A stretch of DNA of 64,000 nucleotides, taken from NCBI GenBank assembly GCA_020744425.1, contig JAGMUV010000006.1:1674001-1738000 (forward strand). Reading direction: 5' to 3'. Position 1 is the first letter of the stretch, and each line of letters opens with the position of its first letter. Below, in pieces: positions 23,527-37,479 of the stretch. The translations under genes were made by a program, and so were the position numbers. The notes beneath the pieces are model-generated. The model made no database searches and was not told where the DNA came from. It saw nothing but the letters and a program-made list of their open reading frames with translations. The DNA comes from Dactylonectria macrodidyma. Taxonomy: Eukaryota; Ascomycota; Sordariomycetes; Hypocreales; Nectriaceae.

Positions 23527-26085
23527 ATGGCTTCCGCAGTAGCAGACCTAGAAGCTGGCCTCCAGGCCATGCTGAATCTGAAGCCACCAGGAGTTTCCGG
23601 ATCTCGCATCACCAGTCTGACATCGCTCTGTGTGTCCAACATTCAGGTATGCTTTCTTCGGACATTATCATCTCCATGCTCTCCCGCAGCTACTGATCTA
23701 TCCCCTCCTAGTCTGAGTCTGTCCTCATCCAAAAGATCTACACCCACTTCAAAAAGGCCCCAGGAACACACAAGTTGGGAGTACTCTACGTCGTAGACTC
23801 TGTAACCCGGAAATGGCTGGAGCAGGCAAAAGCTCAGGCACAGGCAATAAACAGCTCTGCCCAAGATGGAACCTATGCCGCTGGCGTCCACAGAGTGACG
23901 GAACTCATGCCCGTTTTGATGAATGACATCCTGCAAACTGCCCCAGAGGAGCAAAAGGTACGCATATTTGTACTCGCAATATTTCCCTTGTGTAGCTGTA
24001 CGCGTGGGCTGTGTGCTATAACGCTTCACCGACGTAGGTCGGTGACGCGACCTGCTAAGACCCATGGTTCTACTCATCGTCACCATCTCGTATCTTTTGG
24101 ACTGTAACTCACAAAACCCCCAACGTGCAGGAAAAGATTAAGAAGCTTCTTGACATCTGGGAGAAGGGCCAGACGTTCCCCACACCAATGATCGAGTCCT
24201 TCAAGGAGAAGCTCAGTGCCCCGCCGCCGCCAAGTATGTCTTTCTCGGACAAGATCCAACACGTTGGGATGATATCCCAGCCCTGGGGAAACTCATATTC
24301 TAACCATTGTATTGCAGCAACCTCCACAACGCCCCCCGGTAGTCCTCCGCCTAACCTGATGGCCTCGCTGCAGGGCAAGGCGGCCGCGCCAGCAGCGCTT
24401 CCCGCCCCCAACGGCTCCTCTATCTTGGAAGCCCTCGCCAATATTGCGCGACAAAACACCAGTGCGCCCCCGGCTCCGTCGGTCCTCCCGGCCCCGACTG
24501 CGTCGTATAATCTGCCTGCCATGGGAATGCCGCAACCAGTGTCGTCAGCTCTGCCACAGGCACAGCTGCCCGTATCCTACCCCCCGACCTCGCAGACTGT
24601 AAATGTGCCGTCTCTGCCCTTTGCTATGCCTCAGATGCCGGGCCAGAATACTCTTCCAGGTGGTATGCCGAACAACCCGAGTAATCCGCCCAACCCGTTC
24701 CCAGTCGCGCTTCCCGGCGCCGGTGCTGGAGGAAATGGGCTAGATCCGAACGTCCAACAGCAGATCCTGCTAATCAAGGCACTTGCCGACCAAGGTGTCC
24801 CATTTGATAAGATCCCAGCTCTGATCCAAGGCATGGGCAACGGAGGAGCGGGGGCTGGACCAGCCCCTCAAGCTCCAGTGCCGGTGCCGCAGAATCCATA
24901 TGTGGCTGGTCAACCAACATGGGGAGGCCCGATGATGCAGCCCGGTGAATCACGTGACAGGGACTACCAAGACCGTGTAAGAAGTCCTCTAGGTTATGAT
25001 GACCGATCGCGATCACGATCTCCTGATCGCGGTTGGGGAGCCCGTGGCTCGCCCCGAAATGGACGTGACCGGATGGATCATGGCCGTAACTCGCCGAATC
25101 GCGGGCGTCACGACGACCGCCGTGGAGGTGACTATCGTCAACGTAGCCCACCCGGACGCCGTGGCCGAAGCCCAAGTCCACATAGAGAGCCTCAGCAGCA
25201 CGAGAAGTGGATTGAATTCGATCACAACCTCCCACCTGGCTCCATCAAGGTCCTGAGCCGAACCCTCTTTGTAGGAGGGGTAACGTGAGTACAGCTTGGT
25301 CTCCAATTGTGACCCCAATTTTGTCTGGCCTGGTGATGCTAACCCCGATTCAGATGCTCCGAGAGCGAGCTGCGTAGCATTTTCAGCCGCTTTGGTACTG
25401 TGCAGACTTGCATCGTCAACAAGGACAAACGGCATGCCTTTGTCAAGATGCTCACTCGCAAGGATGCTGTGTGTGCTAAGGACGGCACCGAGGACGGCCG
25501 ATCCCTAGAAGTGCCCCTTCGTGTAAGTTTTACATTATCTGTCCCTTACTTTTAACATTCAAGCTGACCAGTATCTAGACTCGCTGGGGTGTTGGCTTTG
25601 GTCCTAGAGACTGCAGCGACTATTCAACTGGCATCAGCATCATCCCGATCCACAAACTCACCGAGGCTGATCGCAAGTGGATGCTGACCGCCCCCTTTGG
25701 TGGCAGTGGTGGCCGTCCCATCGAGCCTGGGATGTGCGTTGAAGAGCCCGACATTGAGATTGGTGCTGGAGTTTCATCCAAGGCTATCAGTCGACGAATG
25801 CAGACCGACAAGGGCGGCAGCAACGGACCCAAGTCAACGCGTAACCGCGACGAGGATCTCTCTCGCTGGCGACGAGGGGGTCGGGAGCACAACAATGGCA
25901 ACAGCGGCAACCATCATCGTCGAGGCGAAGACCGCCGTGATGATCGCCGCGACGACCTCAATATGGGCGTCCAGCAGCAGAACATGATGGGCGGGTTCCC
26001 CTTTGGAATCGGCACCCTGCCCAATGGCATGCCCAACTTCCCCGCGGGATTCTCGTTTCCTGACCCGAGCTCTGGAGGCATTTAA
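23527..26085 (+). CDS. seb1: Seb1/Nrd1-type CID-RRM termination factor
   Basis: A nuclear protein that reads the RNA polymerase II C-terminal domain and nascent RNA to direct 3'-end formation and termination. Exons are 23527-23646, 23712-23957, 24131-24233, 24318-25284, 25354-25522 and 25579-26085, giving 703 residues. The CID occupies about residues 1-150 (SVLIQKIYTHFKKAPGTHKL, then GVLYVVDSVTRKW). A Pro/Ala/Gln-rich linker follows. An RS/RD-rich block lies at about 375-460 (SRSRSPDRG). The RRM begins near 470 with RTLFVGGVT and continues CSESELRSIFSRFG and KRHAFVKM. The conserved extension GFGPRDCSDYSTGISIIPI follows, which is diagnostic for this family. The 84-nt third intron has GTATGT, a TTCTAACC branch and TTGCAG, contains no stop in frame and is a multiple of three. 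Confidence 0.92.
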
Positions 26086-28576
26086 GGACGGAGGGGACCT
26101 GAGAGAGAGAGACACGCACACAGCTGATGATACCCGAACGGAATGGATAGGGCGGCCTTTCTACTTTGTTTTTATTCACTTTTTGCTTTGATTGAAGGGC
26201 GTTGGCGGCACAATTCGTATCTTCTCGTGCTATAAAAGTTTGGGGGTTGGCTGAATCTCCGAGGCCGTGGATTCGGGCCATTGAGGCGTTTACAGACAGC
26301 TACGGCCTCGATGGATACAACATGTGATATTTGCTTGGACTGGGATGGACGGGGATATGTTAGAGAAGTTGATAAAATTGATCATTACCTCAATGCTGGG
26401 TTTGTTCTGCATTGTGTGAAGTTGACAAGCCGATACATGTGATGCGTACGTGACTCAATGTCATGCAGTCTACATTCGAGAGTCATGATATTGTGTCTTC
26501 CAGGTTGGAGCCATGCAGTTCGACGACGTAGAGGGCCCACCAATGAACCGTAGTCACCTGCGTTGAAATTCACCATTTAAAATATACACGATGACACCTA
26601 TAGATGACTTTACGCGACGATAGTTGTGTATTTACGTTAAAACTAAAGTGGCGAAAGACAATTTTGCCATTCACGCTGGCCTTATCGTGGCCGAATGTGC
26701 TACCCTATAGCGAGCCATGAACATCTTTCGGATAGCTTCAATCAATCTTCGTTACCCACAAGCTCGAGACGATGGGGTTTCCCTTGTTCAATCATGCTAG
26801 ACATCAACTTGTAACTGATTTACGGTATTTTTGAGCCTGCCTAGCGACTATGCCTGGAATATGTGATCATGCATTTTCTATGCCCTTCAATCTATTCACT
26901 CCTCTCACCAAATATCGAGTCAGCACAACTTCGAGGATTTGCCTGGGAACGTAGCCACGGACAACTTATCACAATAGCCCGTCATAGATCGTCACAATAA
27001 CCGAATGTGCAGTCCCACTGTACAATAGGCAATGGACTAGTTCAAGGGCGATATTGCAAACGTAGCAAAGTGGAAGACCAAAAGACCAGACACACACCTC
27101 GCAGTAAGAGGGTCTCCAACGACACTGTACGGCGATTGACACAGGTTTCTCGCAGAGAGAATCACATCGGATAATATTGAATTGTCACGAGGCACAGCAA
27201 CAAGTCATCTTTCCGTCTCGACTCGAAAGCTGAAACATCACGACGTCGTCCAGCCACACGGGTAATCCCATATTCAACGACGCGCACACACGAGCGGCCA
27301 ACCGTCTTTTCTCGCCAAGAGGCCAAGAAGAAGCACTTTGAAACGGATATTCTGCAAGCAAGACCGCCTGGGACGACAGCGTCCGGAGCCCGCCGACTCA
27401 GCCCATCCACACAGCTGGAACCAGGAAGAAGACATGCAACAAGTCAGCTAGACAGACAGACATAATCACTCTTTACCGGCACAATTTCCCTTTGGATTGG
27501 GGCCAGCCAATGCGGAAGAAAAAGACAGCTGCAGGCCCCAAAGGCGGAAAAGTGGACTGATGGCCGATGGGTCTAGAATGGGTGAAAGAGAACAGCTGGC
27601 AACGCAACGCGCAGCTTCGTGCAGGGCGGACGAAACGCAGACGCAAGAGAACGGGCCCAATAAACCCACCGTGGTATTACCGCATGTGCACACAATACAC
27701 GCATACGGTAATAGTAGGCATAATTACCTACCCCGTATGAAGAGAAAGAGAGGGAGAGAGTGTGTGTGTTTGTGTATGTGTGAGTGGGCTGGGACGACCA
27801 CCTGGGGAGCGAGAACCACTCAATCCTGCAGGATGCCCTCCCTCTGTCTGTTTGTCTGTCCTCCTTGCTCCAGCAACGCGAGCAGGGAGCAGGGAGCGCA
27901 TAGCAAACAAAAACCGCATACCAGATGAAATTGTTACCGTACCTAGGGGGGAGCGGCCGATGGATGGGTAAACGGGGAGACGTGGAGACCCTGTAATGGA
28001 TAGATCAAACGCCCACGGGCCTCGAACGGGGGCCATAGCATCGCCAAGGCGCGTGCAACGTGGGAGAGCAAGACGCAACCCTGGATGCAGACCATCAGAA
28101 GGTACTGTAGTCCGTATTGGAGACGAGATTGGCTCTCCTCCATTGCCAAAGCGCATTTGAGAGACAATTGGCGATGGGAACAAAGTTGGTGTAAGTCTGA
28201 TGCTTGTGCCATGTCCAACAAATGACACAAGAGCAGACTCGCTCTCGCAATCCGTCTGGTAAAAGATTCTTTATTCGTACGTAACACGCCTTGCCATATG
28301 CACAGACCGATCACAGACGATTAAAGTAGCTAGGTAGGCCGAAACAGATGGCAGGGGAGCTGTCGCGCACTGGCAATAGGAAAGGGGGCTGAGACGTTGA
28401 ATCCGGGGACCGTTACATCGTATTGCGCAACACAAACACAAGCTCTGAATCGACGTTTCGCAGATTACGCCGTCAGGAGACATAGAATCGAGAGCTTGCC
28501 ATGCAAAGTTCGGGGGTTGTTGAACCCGCTCCAAAAGGGACGAGATAAAATATGGCAAAGACATCAACCAAGCAAC

Positions 28577-28620
28577 GGTAAGGCAAGGCAAGGTAAGGCG
28601 AGGCGAGGCGAGGCGAGGTA
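28577..28620. repeat. Pentamer tandem repeat (GGYRA, about 9 units)
   Basis: Successive pentamers GGTAA, GGCAA, GGCAA, GGTAA, four GGCGA units and a final GGTA can be read directly. It is a short, partly degenerate microsatellite in non-coding DNA. Confidence 0.85.
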
Positions 28621-31600
28621 GATCTCCCCCGGGGCATGGCAAGGGGAAGAAGCTGGGGCGCATTGCAGCCGTTCTGAACATACAACCAGCTGTCCCAGCC
28701 ACCTTGAATATCAGTGAGCCTGCCATTCGCTCTCTTCAATCTGGTTGGAATTGAAACTAGATGAGGCAAAAACACCTATCACTCACCCAACCCGTGTGCG
28801 CTACAGGACGGCAACCCCACGGGACGATAGGCGGCCCGCCGGTCGTCCGGCAGGTCGCACACGCACACGACCTCTCATGCAGCAAGCCTGGGGTTGCGCC
28901 TCGTGGCATGACGCCCGCAGGCTGCATCGACCGGATGGTGATGCTGGCTCACGTCGCTCGCTGCACGTTGGGGGCGAGGGTGGTTTGTGTGCCTGTTCAT
29001 GACCGAGGCAAAGGTGTTTCAACAACCAGTTGTTCCTCGCTTCCTGGCTCTTGGCATTTCCGGAGCGATGGAAGCCAAGACTGACCACCTCACAGTCACA
29101 CAATCACACGCAGTCTTTGCCTGAGCATTGGCATGGCGGCGTGGCGACGGGCGTTAAGAGCTGGCGAGCAGGTGTGCCTTGGACGCTCTGGTCGTCTCCA
29201 AGATTCCCCATCTGGGGGCAGGGGATAGGACTGTGGCCAAGACCTGGGGTAGGACAGGAAAGACGAAGAGGGTTGACGTCTTGGGGCTGGGCTAGGATGT
29301 ATTTTCCATACGTAAACTGGCGTTTTTCTCCATCAAACCCAGTCTCATGACGGTCAATGCCTGACCCGATCCATCATCACCGTCATGCTCATGCCTTCAA
29401 GGGGGTTGACCGCTTGAGGTGTCTGGCTGGCATCCCGATACCGAGATAGCCGACTCAGCATAGTGAAGAAGCTGACCGCTACAGCGGCTGGGCAGCCCTG
29501 GATCAGTGAGGCTTTTGAGAGCCAGGCAGGCAACCAGGTACCGTGGACAGCTGGACACACGTACCTACATTTAGCTCAGCGGGGAGACCTGCCCAGCCGC
29601 CAATCCATTAAACCCACTGTCACCAACCCCGTCAGCGCTGTCCTTTGTATGAGTGAATTATCAGTTTGGATGCATGGTCCTCTTACACGGCCGGAGCTAC
29701 CATGTCCGGGCCCCAGTTTTTGCACCCGGCCAAGGGTCCAACCGTCCAACGTGTTGGGAGCTTGGCTGTCAAGGCTGCTCTCTGGAGCCTTCCAAACTCG
29801 TAACTTAACTGACCGCCAAAGGCCCGCCATGTCAGTGATCCGCGTACTTTGTACGTAGTACCGCTTACCTTCCAAGTCGAGGAACGCCGTCGTCCAAGTC
29901 CGGGGCGTAGCGCCCAACCACTCGAGTCAGGATTGTCGTGAGTGGTCGAATAACACCTCAGTAAAAGTGTGATGGACAGCGAGAAAAGCCCGCCCCCCGT
30001 AGAAAAACCGCTAGCCTTTGTTTTGACATATCTGCCTCCCCTTTTACCGGTCAAAACAGAAACACAGCACAGAGCTGAGAGGACAGAGAGGGACCTTGGA
30101 AATGAGACGAGCGCAGAGCTGTGGACCCAATCTGTAAAAGCGCGCACGGCCAAAATAAGGAATCAAAGTAGACGATATCAGCAATATCGAGGACCCAGAT
30201 GGCAGACTATCAATTGGCCCTGGAGCTCGCGGTGCCGAACCCGATGCACTTGTTTCAGGTACGGGCATAACGTACCGATGTCACAGCAGCCAACTCTGTT
30301 CAATTGAACGCCTCAAGCGCCAACCAACCCACTCCGGTTGTGACATCATCCGCCCCGTGGATTGGAGCGAGAAAACTGTGCGTTTCGGGAATGACGGCAC
30401 GGATAGATAGGCTGTCGACGGGGAATGAGCATCTGAAGAGAGGCTCATTACCGGCTCGCATATGGATCATGGTGATGCGACTAATATTAAGCGACTAAGC
30501 CCAAGGAGACGGTTTGATTGACAAGTGATAACGAGTGGGTTGTAATCGCAATGCAATGGACACGTAAAAGAAAACAAAAGGCGCGTCTGGTTCTGGGGTC
30601 GCTTTATTGCCTGGGTGATTGTAATGTCCGAGAAGCGACAGAATGGGGCGCGGGTCCTCCTTGGACCGAGGCCTGGACAACGGTGGGAACCTCGATTCGT
30701 TGCTACCACCAGCAGGGACCGGCCAGCGGCGGCAAGTTCGTGGGCTAGAAAAAAAAAAAAAAGGTCTCGAAACTGGAGTGGACATCAGAACTGGAGCCTG
30801 TGTTTGTTTCGCCGAGCGACGAGACGACGGCCGTCCCATCTTGTGGCCAGAGCGTCAGTTCACGCGAAGGTAGCAACTGACGGCTCTAATTGCTTGATAG
30901 CAGGTGCAGCATTATGAGCATGCATGCATGTTTAGCAATGTCGCCCCAAGTCCCAAAGTGGGCAGCGGCATCAACAGCAGCGGCAGCGGCAATATCCCTC
31001 GCAAAGGCGCCGTTGGAGGGTCATTCTCGCGGCTCCGCCTGGAGTTTTCGAGTGGATTTTGGCCAAGGGCCCCAAGCAAGCAGGAGCATGAGAATCCACG
31101 AATGCCGAGTGGTCGTGTGCAAACCAAATCGCTCAGATCGGTGCTAGCGGGTCACTGCGCTGGTGGTTGCAAATCCTTGCAATTCGATTTGCGCCTGGTT
31201 GGAGGAGGTAATTGGAGTTGGAGTTGGAGTTTTTGGAGATGGAGTGAGAGGATAACGGTCGGCTTCCATGTGTTTGCCACATTGCCACACGCACGGCAAT
31301 TAACCAGCAACATGGCAAGTGTTGTGAGTATCGATGTGTGCGAATTAGGCTTGCAGCATGAAGCCAGAAAACTCTTGCCGGATGACGTTGCCCTCGTTCG
31401 CTTACTTGGTGATCCGTCTGCTGCGGTCACGGTGGTTCGTCGTTCTCCAAGGCCACAGCCTCACCACTTGACTCAGATTACGATCCTCCGCGTGATACGA
31501 AGCACATCGACCGCACTTGTCGCCGGCGACGCCAAGACGACAGCGATGGCGAAGCTTTCATGGCGCAGTGGGCGAGAACTGCCCAGACTCTTGGAGAGTT

Positions 31601-33704
31601 GTTATTAGACAAGCGAAGGCTGTGGGAGGATGGATCGACCAGGGGCACAGGGTCAAGGAGAAAAAGCCAAGTCTCTTGGGGATCCCTACCAGTCATGACA
31701 ACCCCCGCAGTGACAATCCAATCGCTCACCTAATGCCAAGAAAGTTTGGAGTGCAATCGTCGCGAAGGTAGCGCAGTTTGGCAGTTCAAGTTGAAGGAGG
31801 TAAAATTGGGATGCGTGATGGACAGACGTGTAGGCTCCATTAGCGCTAGGTGCAGATCTCCGGAAGTGAAGACTCGTCGAGTAGCTTACCCAACGAGGAA
31901 GGAATTGATCGGGCGGACAGGCAGGCGCGGCGTCAAGCATCGAACAGAGGGCATACTGGCAGGTACGAGCGCCGCTGCCACTGGTAGTTGCATACGTACT
32001 AACTGCAGGAGCAACAGAGGTGGCCACCCCACAACGACGCTCGGGCAACGGCAAGGAGACAAAGTCATCCATCCATGTCAGTTGGATGCATGCTTGACTC
32101 TCAACGATGCTAGTTGAAGATGCGATACGTGCACGTTGCATCAGAGCCAGACTGCCGCCAATTCCCGCACTCAACCATCCAATCCTGAGCGCCAATTCAA
32201 ATTCCACAACCGACACTGCGACCCCGGCTCTTAGCACCAGCGCCTCCCGGGCGACCCCGGATCCGCCGCCGGGTTATTGATGGGGAAGACGCAACGAGAA
32301 AGCTGAAGAAATGCCTCGCTTCACAAACACTATGCCGCATGCCATGTGTGGTGCTGCTGTCCCCACGACATGGCAGCGGCAGCATGAATGTACTAATGCT
32401 CTCCAGGCAAGACAACGTAGACTACTGGCAGGGCCTTCCACAGTCGGGAACGGCAAAGGTGTGAGGTGGATACAAGACCAACGCCGTGCAGAAGCTGGGG
32501 TGAGATGCTCTGATATTGGTGCATGAAGCAAATATCCCATAACCTCAGATGACCCGGTTCTGTCGGTCAAAGAGTGGACACAACAGATTGCGAGTCCCCC
32601 CCCTTGCTACGCTCCTTTTCCAATTGCCATCTGTCCTCAGGGCCGGTAATTGAAAATTGGTGCCGAATTACGCTGTTCGGCCGCGGCGAAGTTCGGATTC
32701 ATGAAGATGAGCAAGTGGTGAGTGAATAACAGGCGGGTGTGCGTGTAAGTAAGCGCAGGCGTCTGCGTAGGTTGCTGGCGTTGTGTCCACAGTACAGCCA
32801 GTGACCACTCACCACCTCTGCAGTACGTGGGTAGCACAGCAGAAAAGTGTGGGATTGGATTGGGGACATGGGCATGGGCTTGAAGAATTGCGGGATGGGC
32901 TTTGGATTTGGGGCACAGGGCTTGCTTGGTTGACAGGTAACTTTACTAAACGACAGGCGCGGCCAAAAAAAAAAAAAAAGGGCCAACGTAAAAGTCCAAC
33001 GGGTGAGACAGATCCGCGGACTTCACTTTTGCCGGTCACCGGTCACCGTCGCTGGTCACTGTCGCCGATCATCGCGCTGCGTGAAGTCCGACTTTGGGCG
33101 CAAGCCAACGACTCAGTCATCTTGGTTCTACGTACCATCAACGTCGTGAACTAGGATCCGGTAGCTCAGAGAGAAAAATCTCTAACCAGGCTTTTCCCCT
33201 TGTGACGTTTTGACACACCGAAGTACGAAGTACACGCGGGAACCAACCCACGAATCGGTGTCACTCATCATCGGTCACTCGCCTCCGCGGACCAAGAAAA
33301 GCTCTTCACCTCTCGAGCTCAGACCGAGCAAGCCCCCCACGGCCAGGCCGATGCGACACGGAGGCGAGCTGGACGAGGGCCAGTTGGCGAGGCGGATCGG
33401 ACGGCTAAGCACCGTCATTGGCCCATGTCTCAATTTGGGGCGCTCCAGCCTTTCTGCGTGGTTTGGGGGGTTGGGAGGATCGTGGTGGCCAGCCAAAATG
33501 ACGTAGTGCGAGCATGGTACTGTTGGTGCTCATCGCCAGTGACTCTGGGGGACGACAGGGTTGTCCTGGACCGCCTTCGAGCTCGTCAAGCTGTGCGACT
33601 GGGGGTCTGGAGCGTCTTGGTCATGATGGGAGGCGACAATTGCCATCGTGATGCCGCCATCGGGGATCAACAGACGCCTTGGCCACAGACGGAGCACCTG
33701 CAAT

Positions 33705-33734
33705 GGGATGCGACGGGATGCGACGGGATGCGAC
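33705..33734. repeat. Three exact 10-bp tandem units
   Basis: The unit GGGATGCGAC occurs three times in a row and is followed by a partial, altered copy. It lies in the gene-free stretch before PMA1. No function is evident. Confidence 0.85.
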
Positions 33735-36700
33735 GCGAGGCAAAGCGACTTTGTCCGGCGGGCTTCCAGAAGAATTCCAGGTCGTCTCCCCGTATTGTTG
33801 GCCACTAATTGCATGTCCGTATTGGCCCAGTAGCGCCCACATGCTCTCCATCTCCACATGCGCCTCATCGAGCTTGCGCCGGTGGGAGTACAGAGTACAG
33901 AGCACCGTCGTTGGCCATGAACCTGGCGTCGCAGTTGGGATTTGGCGTCGGTTCTGATACGGTTGAGTGCTACGTAAAAACTGGACTACCGTCTGGTCCG
34001 TCTCTTAGGAAGCCGTACCGGTAATACAGTAAGGGCAAGGCGAGGCCGGGTGCTGGCGTTGGCGTTGGTGCTGGCGCCGCCAACGGGGGGTTTGTTGATG
34101 CCTCCAACCGTCCGCATTCTCCCGCGGGTTGGATCGAGGGCGCTAGCGTCGCGCCTCTTGCGCCAGGAGGTAGATGGCCACCTGGAGTTCCCTCGGTCGG
34201 TGTCACCTCAGCAGCCTCAAGGCACCAAGGGCCCCCCCGGAGCTCCCAAACAAGCCAAGACGGTCGAGGCCAGGCCACGCCCGGCCAAAGATCAAGGGAC
34301 GAGGCAAATTCATGACTGCAACCTCGCCGGAGGGCGCGGCTACACTGTGTGCCATACGGTGCGCTGGCTGCCAAGGCTGGCATGGTTTAGCAGCTGCCGA
34401 TAATGCGATTGGACAGGCCCAGCAGAGCACCTTTCAGAGCCAGTCAACGTCCAGAATCTGCATCCGGTCATGGCATCGCAGGGACAGGCTGGAGAGGTGC
34501 CGATGAGACCCTTCGACCCTTTGGTCCCCTGACAATCCCTTCGTCATAACAGGCCATTTGGCGAAGGAGAAGCCAGGTAGCGAGCGAGGGATAAAACACG
34601 CTGGCGAAGAAAACGGCTGCTATGGCGGTAGAAATGACGATGTCCACGGCATTGAGACACGGCTGGCCGAGTATCGTCGTGTCTACGACATGGATAACCT
34701 ACCTCGAATTAACCTTAGAGTTATTGTACTCACTACGTACCCAATTGACCTGTCTGGTCGTCGTACTCGCACCCGTTTGACACCAAGATGCTGGTTGAAA
34801 GTCGAATTTGTATCGTCATCGGCTCCTGTAAGAGCTGAAGCCATCACTATCGGCTCGGACCTGCCTGGGTCCGTGGGGGAAATTGATTCAGGTTGGTTGC
34901 CGATCCCAGGTGGCTCATTAACGATTCCCATGTCTCGGTCCGAAATAGCTCGCATTGTTGACGGAAACAGCGCGCCAGTCGAATCTCTGTATGTACTTCG
35001 TACAACGTACGTACAGTACATGCTCAATTATTAGGGTACGTAGGTGGAGAGCGATGTTCAGACCGTGTCGATGCCAATACCAAGCCTGTGCTGAGTTTCG
35101 ATGCCAAGTACGGACGCATCTAGCCTTGACCACCAAGGACAACCGTAGTTGGCAAGCCTCTGGCTTCAACCTCGTCCTTGTATGTACCGGCTTTGTTCCC
35201 TCTACCATCTGCTGTCCCGCAAAGCCAACCGCCAGCCAGTCGCAATTCTGCTGACCGCCCGGGCTGGGCACCCAGTGTCGTCATCCTATCGCCAGTCGGG
35301 ACCATCCTGCCAGAGATAGAAACACATGGGTTCGTTGGGGTGGGAGCCTCAGGAGGGGGGCGCCATGGCCGAAAATCCCTCAGCGTTACGATAGGGCCCT
35401 TGTAAGTTGTACCAACAGCACTGACGTACAGCAGTGTGTACCAGGGCTACTCCGTACTTTGTTCAGAGCATGGGAGCAGTGGAGGCGCTGTTTGGCAGGC
35501 GGAACAGAGCACGTAGTCAGAGCACGCAGTCAGAGAACAAGGCTCCCAGCAGGACCGAGCTCCCTCGATTTGCAAGGGCGGGAGGTGACGGGATTCGGGA
35601 GATGCACAGTGTGGTACGGCCATGGACGAATGGCGATTGTCTGGGCTGACCCAATTGGATCCATTTGGGACTGTCTTGTATCAGCAAAACCGTAGCGGGT
35701 TTGAGGTAACGACCAAGCCAAGTCAGCGAGGTATCACCGACAAGCGGGTGAAGGAGAGGTTGAAGGCCAGGGCGAATGTTTTTCTTTGTTTCCCCAACTA
35801 GGCCTTGGCAATATGAGGAGCAAGGCGCAGTCGTCATGATGGCAATGGTACTACTGGTCGTTTTTCAGAACTCTCGAAGCAGTGAAAGTAACGCCAGGTT
35901 CTCCAGCCATCGGTCGCCTCGGCGAAGGGAGTCTGTTAGTACGCTGTCGTGAATCGCATCTTCTATCGGCCGACCTGATGGAGTCAGTGCTTTTCACGAA
36001 TGGGTCCCGCGAGCTGCGAGTAATTGGACGTTGCTTTTCCGTTGTTCAATGCTGGCGGCTTCGACGGACTGTACCCATTCACCAAGCTGCTAGTGTGTTT
36101 ACTCCGTACCGGTTGCGAGATTACCGTCTTGTTTCCATTCCCCACGCTGGACGGCGCCACGCACTGTGCATTTTGCGCTTGCACCTGCATGGAAGGACCT
36201 GGCCGAGTCGACCAGTGCAGATGCAGCGACCGATGGCTCGCTCCTAAATGCACACCATGCCCGCCTTTGGCTGCCACGCCCTACGCCCATGCCGATTGCC
36301 CACAGGCCACAGTACCCGTGCGTGGACCGTGGTCCAGCCGACGCTACTGGGATGCGTGGGTGCTTGTAGGTTGTAGCAGATACTGCCGTTGGAGCGTTGT
36401 TTTTTAATTTGTTGTTTTGGTGACGACCGTCGTCGAGGCGCCCATGGTCGTTGCGGCTACTTGCGGTAGTGTCGCCACTGATGCAGCATCGCCGGCACCT
36501 TGCTTGGGTTCTACTGCGTAGGGGACCAAGAAGTGTGTTATAGGGTACCTTGCTGGAATATATTGTACATGGAGAATTCCGCCTCGGGACGTGTCTTCAT
36601 GGGCTAGGTGGGTTTCTTAGGAGAGAGTAAATCATCTTTGACTCGACCTGCATTGACTTTGGTTGTCCAAAGTATCGAAAATTTCTCGGCTGTACGTCTG

Positions 36701-37479
36701 TACTTCTGCCATGCTGGAAGTACAGTGAGAGCGTATCTACCTCAGTCAGCTTGTTTAGTTTTTCTTGGCTGTGAGAGGTGGTGTTGAAGGGGTGACGGAT
36801 GGACAACAGCAGGGGGGTGTATCTGGATTGGTCGACAAGGCGGGTGCGGTGTTTGTTGCACAGTGCTGATGTCGGCAATGGCCAAGATTGCACTCGACTA
36901 AGACCGGGAGCAAAGAGCGCGAAAGCGAGAGGGAAACTAGGAGAGGGAAGAGGGAGAGGCCGGGCAGGGCTTGAGAGGCGAGGACATGGGCGGCGTAGGA
37001 GCGAGCGACGGAATGGGTGATGACGGAGTGAGTGAGCGAGTGAGAGAGACTTGCTCGCAGCCGGCAGGGCCGTGGGGACCCAACCCAATTCGTACGGTAG
37101 CCGCACTCGTACACATTCGTACCTCGACGCTTCCCGGCCGTACCTTGGGACAATTCGCACAATATGGGACCTGGGACCTGGGGGGGCATGGGGACAAACG
37201 GGTCCCACGGAGGCTCCACCTGGAAAGAGTGGGCATCCCACGAGCCCCATGAGTCCTGAAGTGAGAGAGAGAAAGAGAGTGATGAGCGAGTGGGTGACTG
37301 ACTTGGGTGAGTGAGAAGTGAAGCGGGTTGCGCGAGTGGGCGATGTGGGTCAGTCACTGACCGCGAGGGACCCGCTCATCCTGCAATGGCTCCAAGAGGG
37401 TTTGCACAGGGCATGTCCGGCAAGGTCGCCGGCCAGGTAGGCATCGAGGTGCGCCATTGAAATAGAAGCTCTCTCCCAT

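Noticed and set aside
29573..29645. tRNA-like A box (TAGCTCAGCGG)
   Set aside because: No matching B box or foldable arms downstream.
30904..31608. 234-codon plus frame in the gene-free stretch
   Set aside because: No domain, no splice partners, and atypical composition; treated as chance.
33155..33230. Second tRNA-like start (GGTAGCTCAGAG)
   Set aside because: No TTCGA-type B box and no acceptor-stem pairing.
36597..37250. 217-codon minus frame before PMA1
   Set aside because: A Pro/Ser/Leu-rich translation of pyrimidine-rich promoter DNA; not protein-like.
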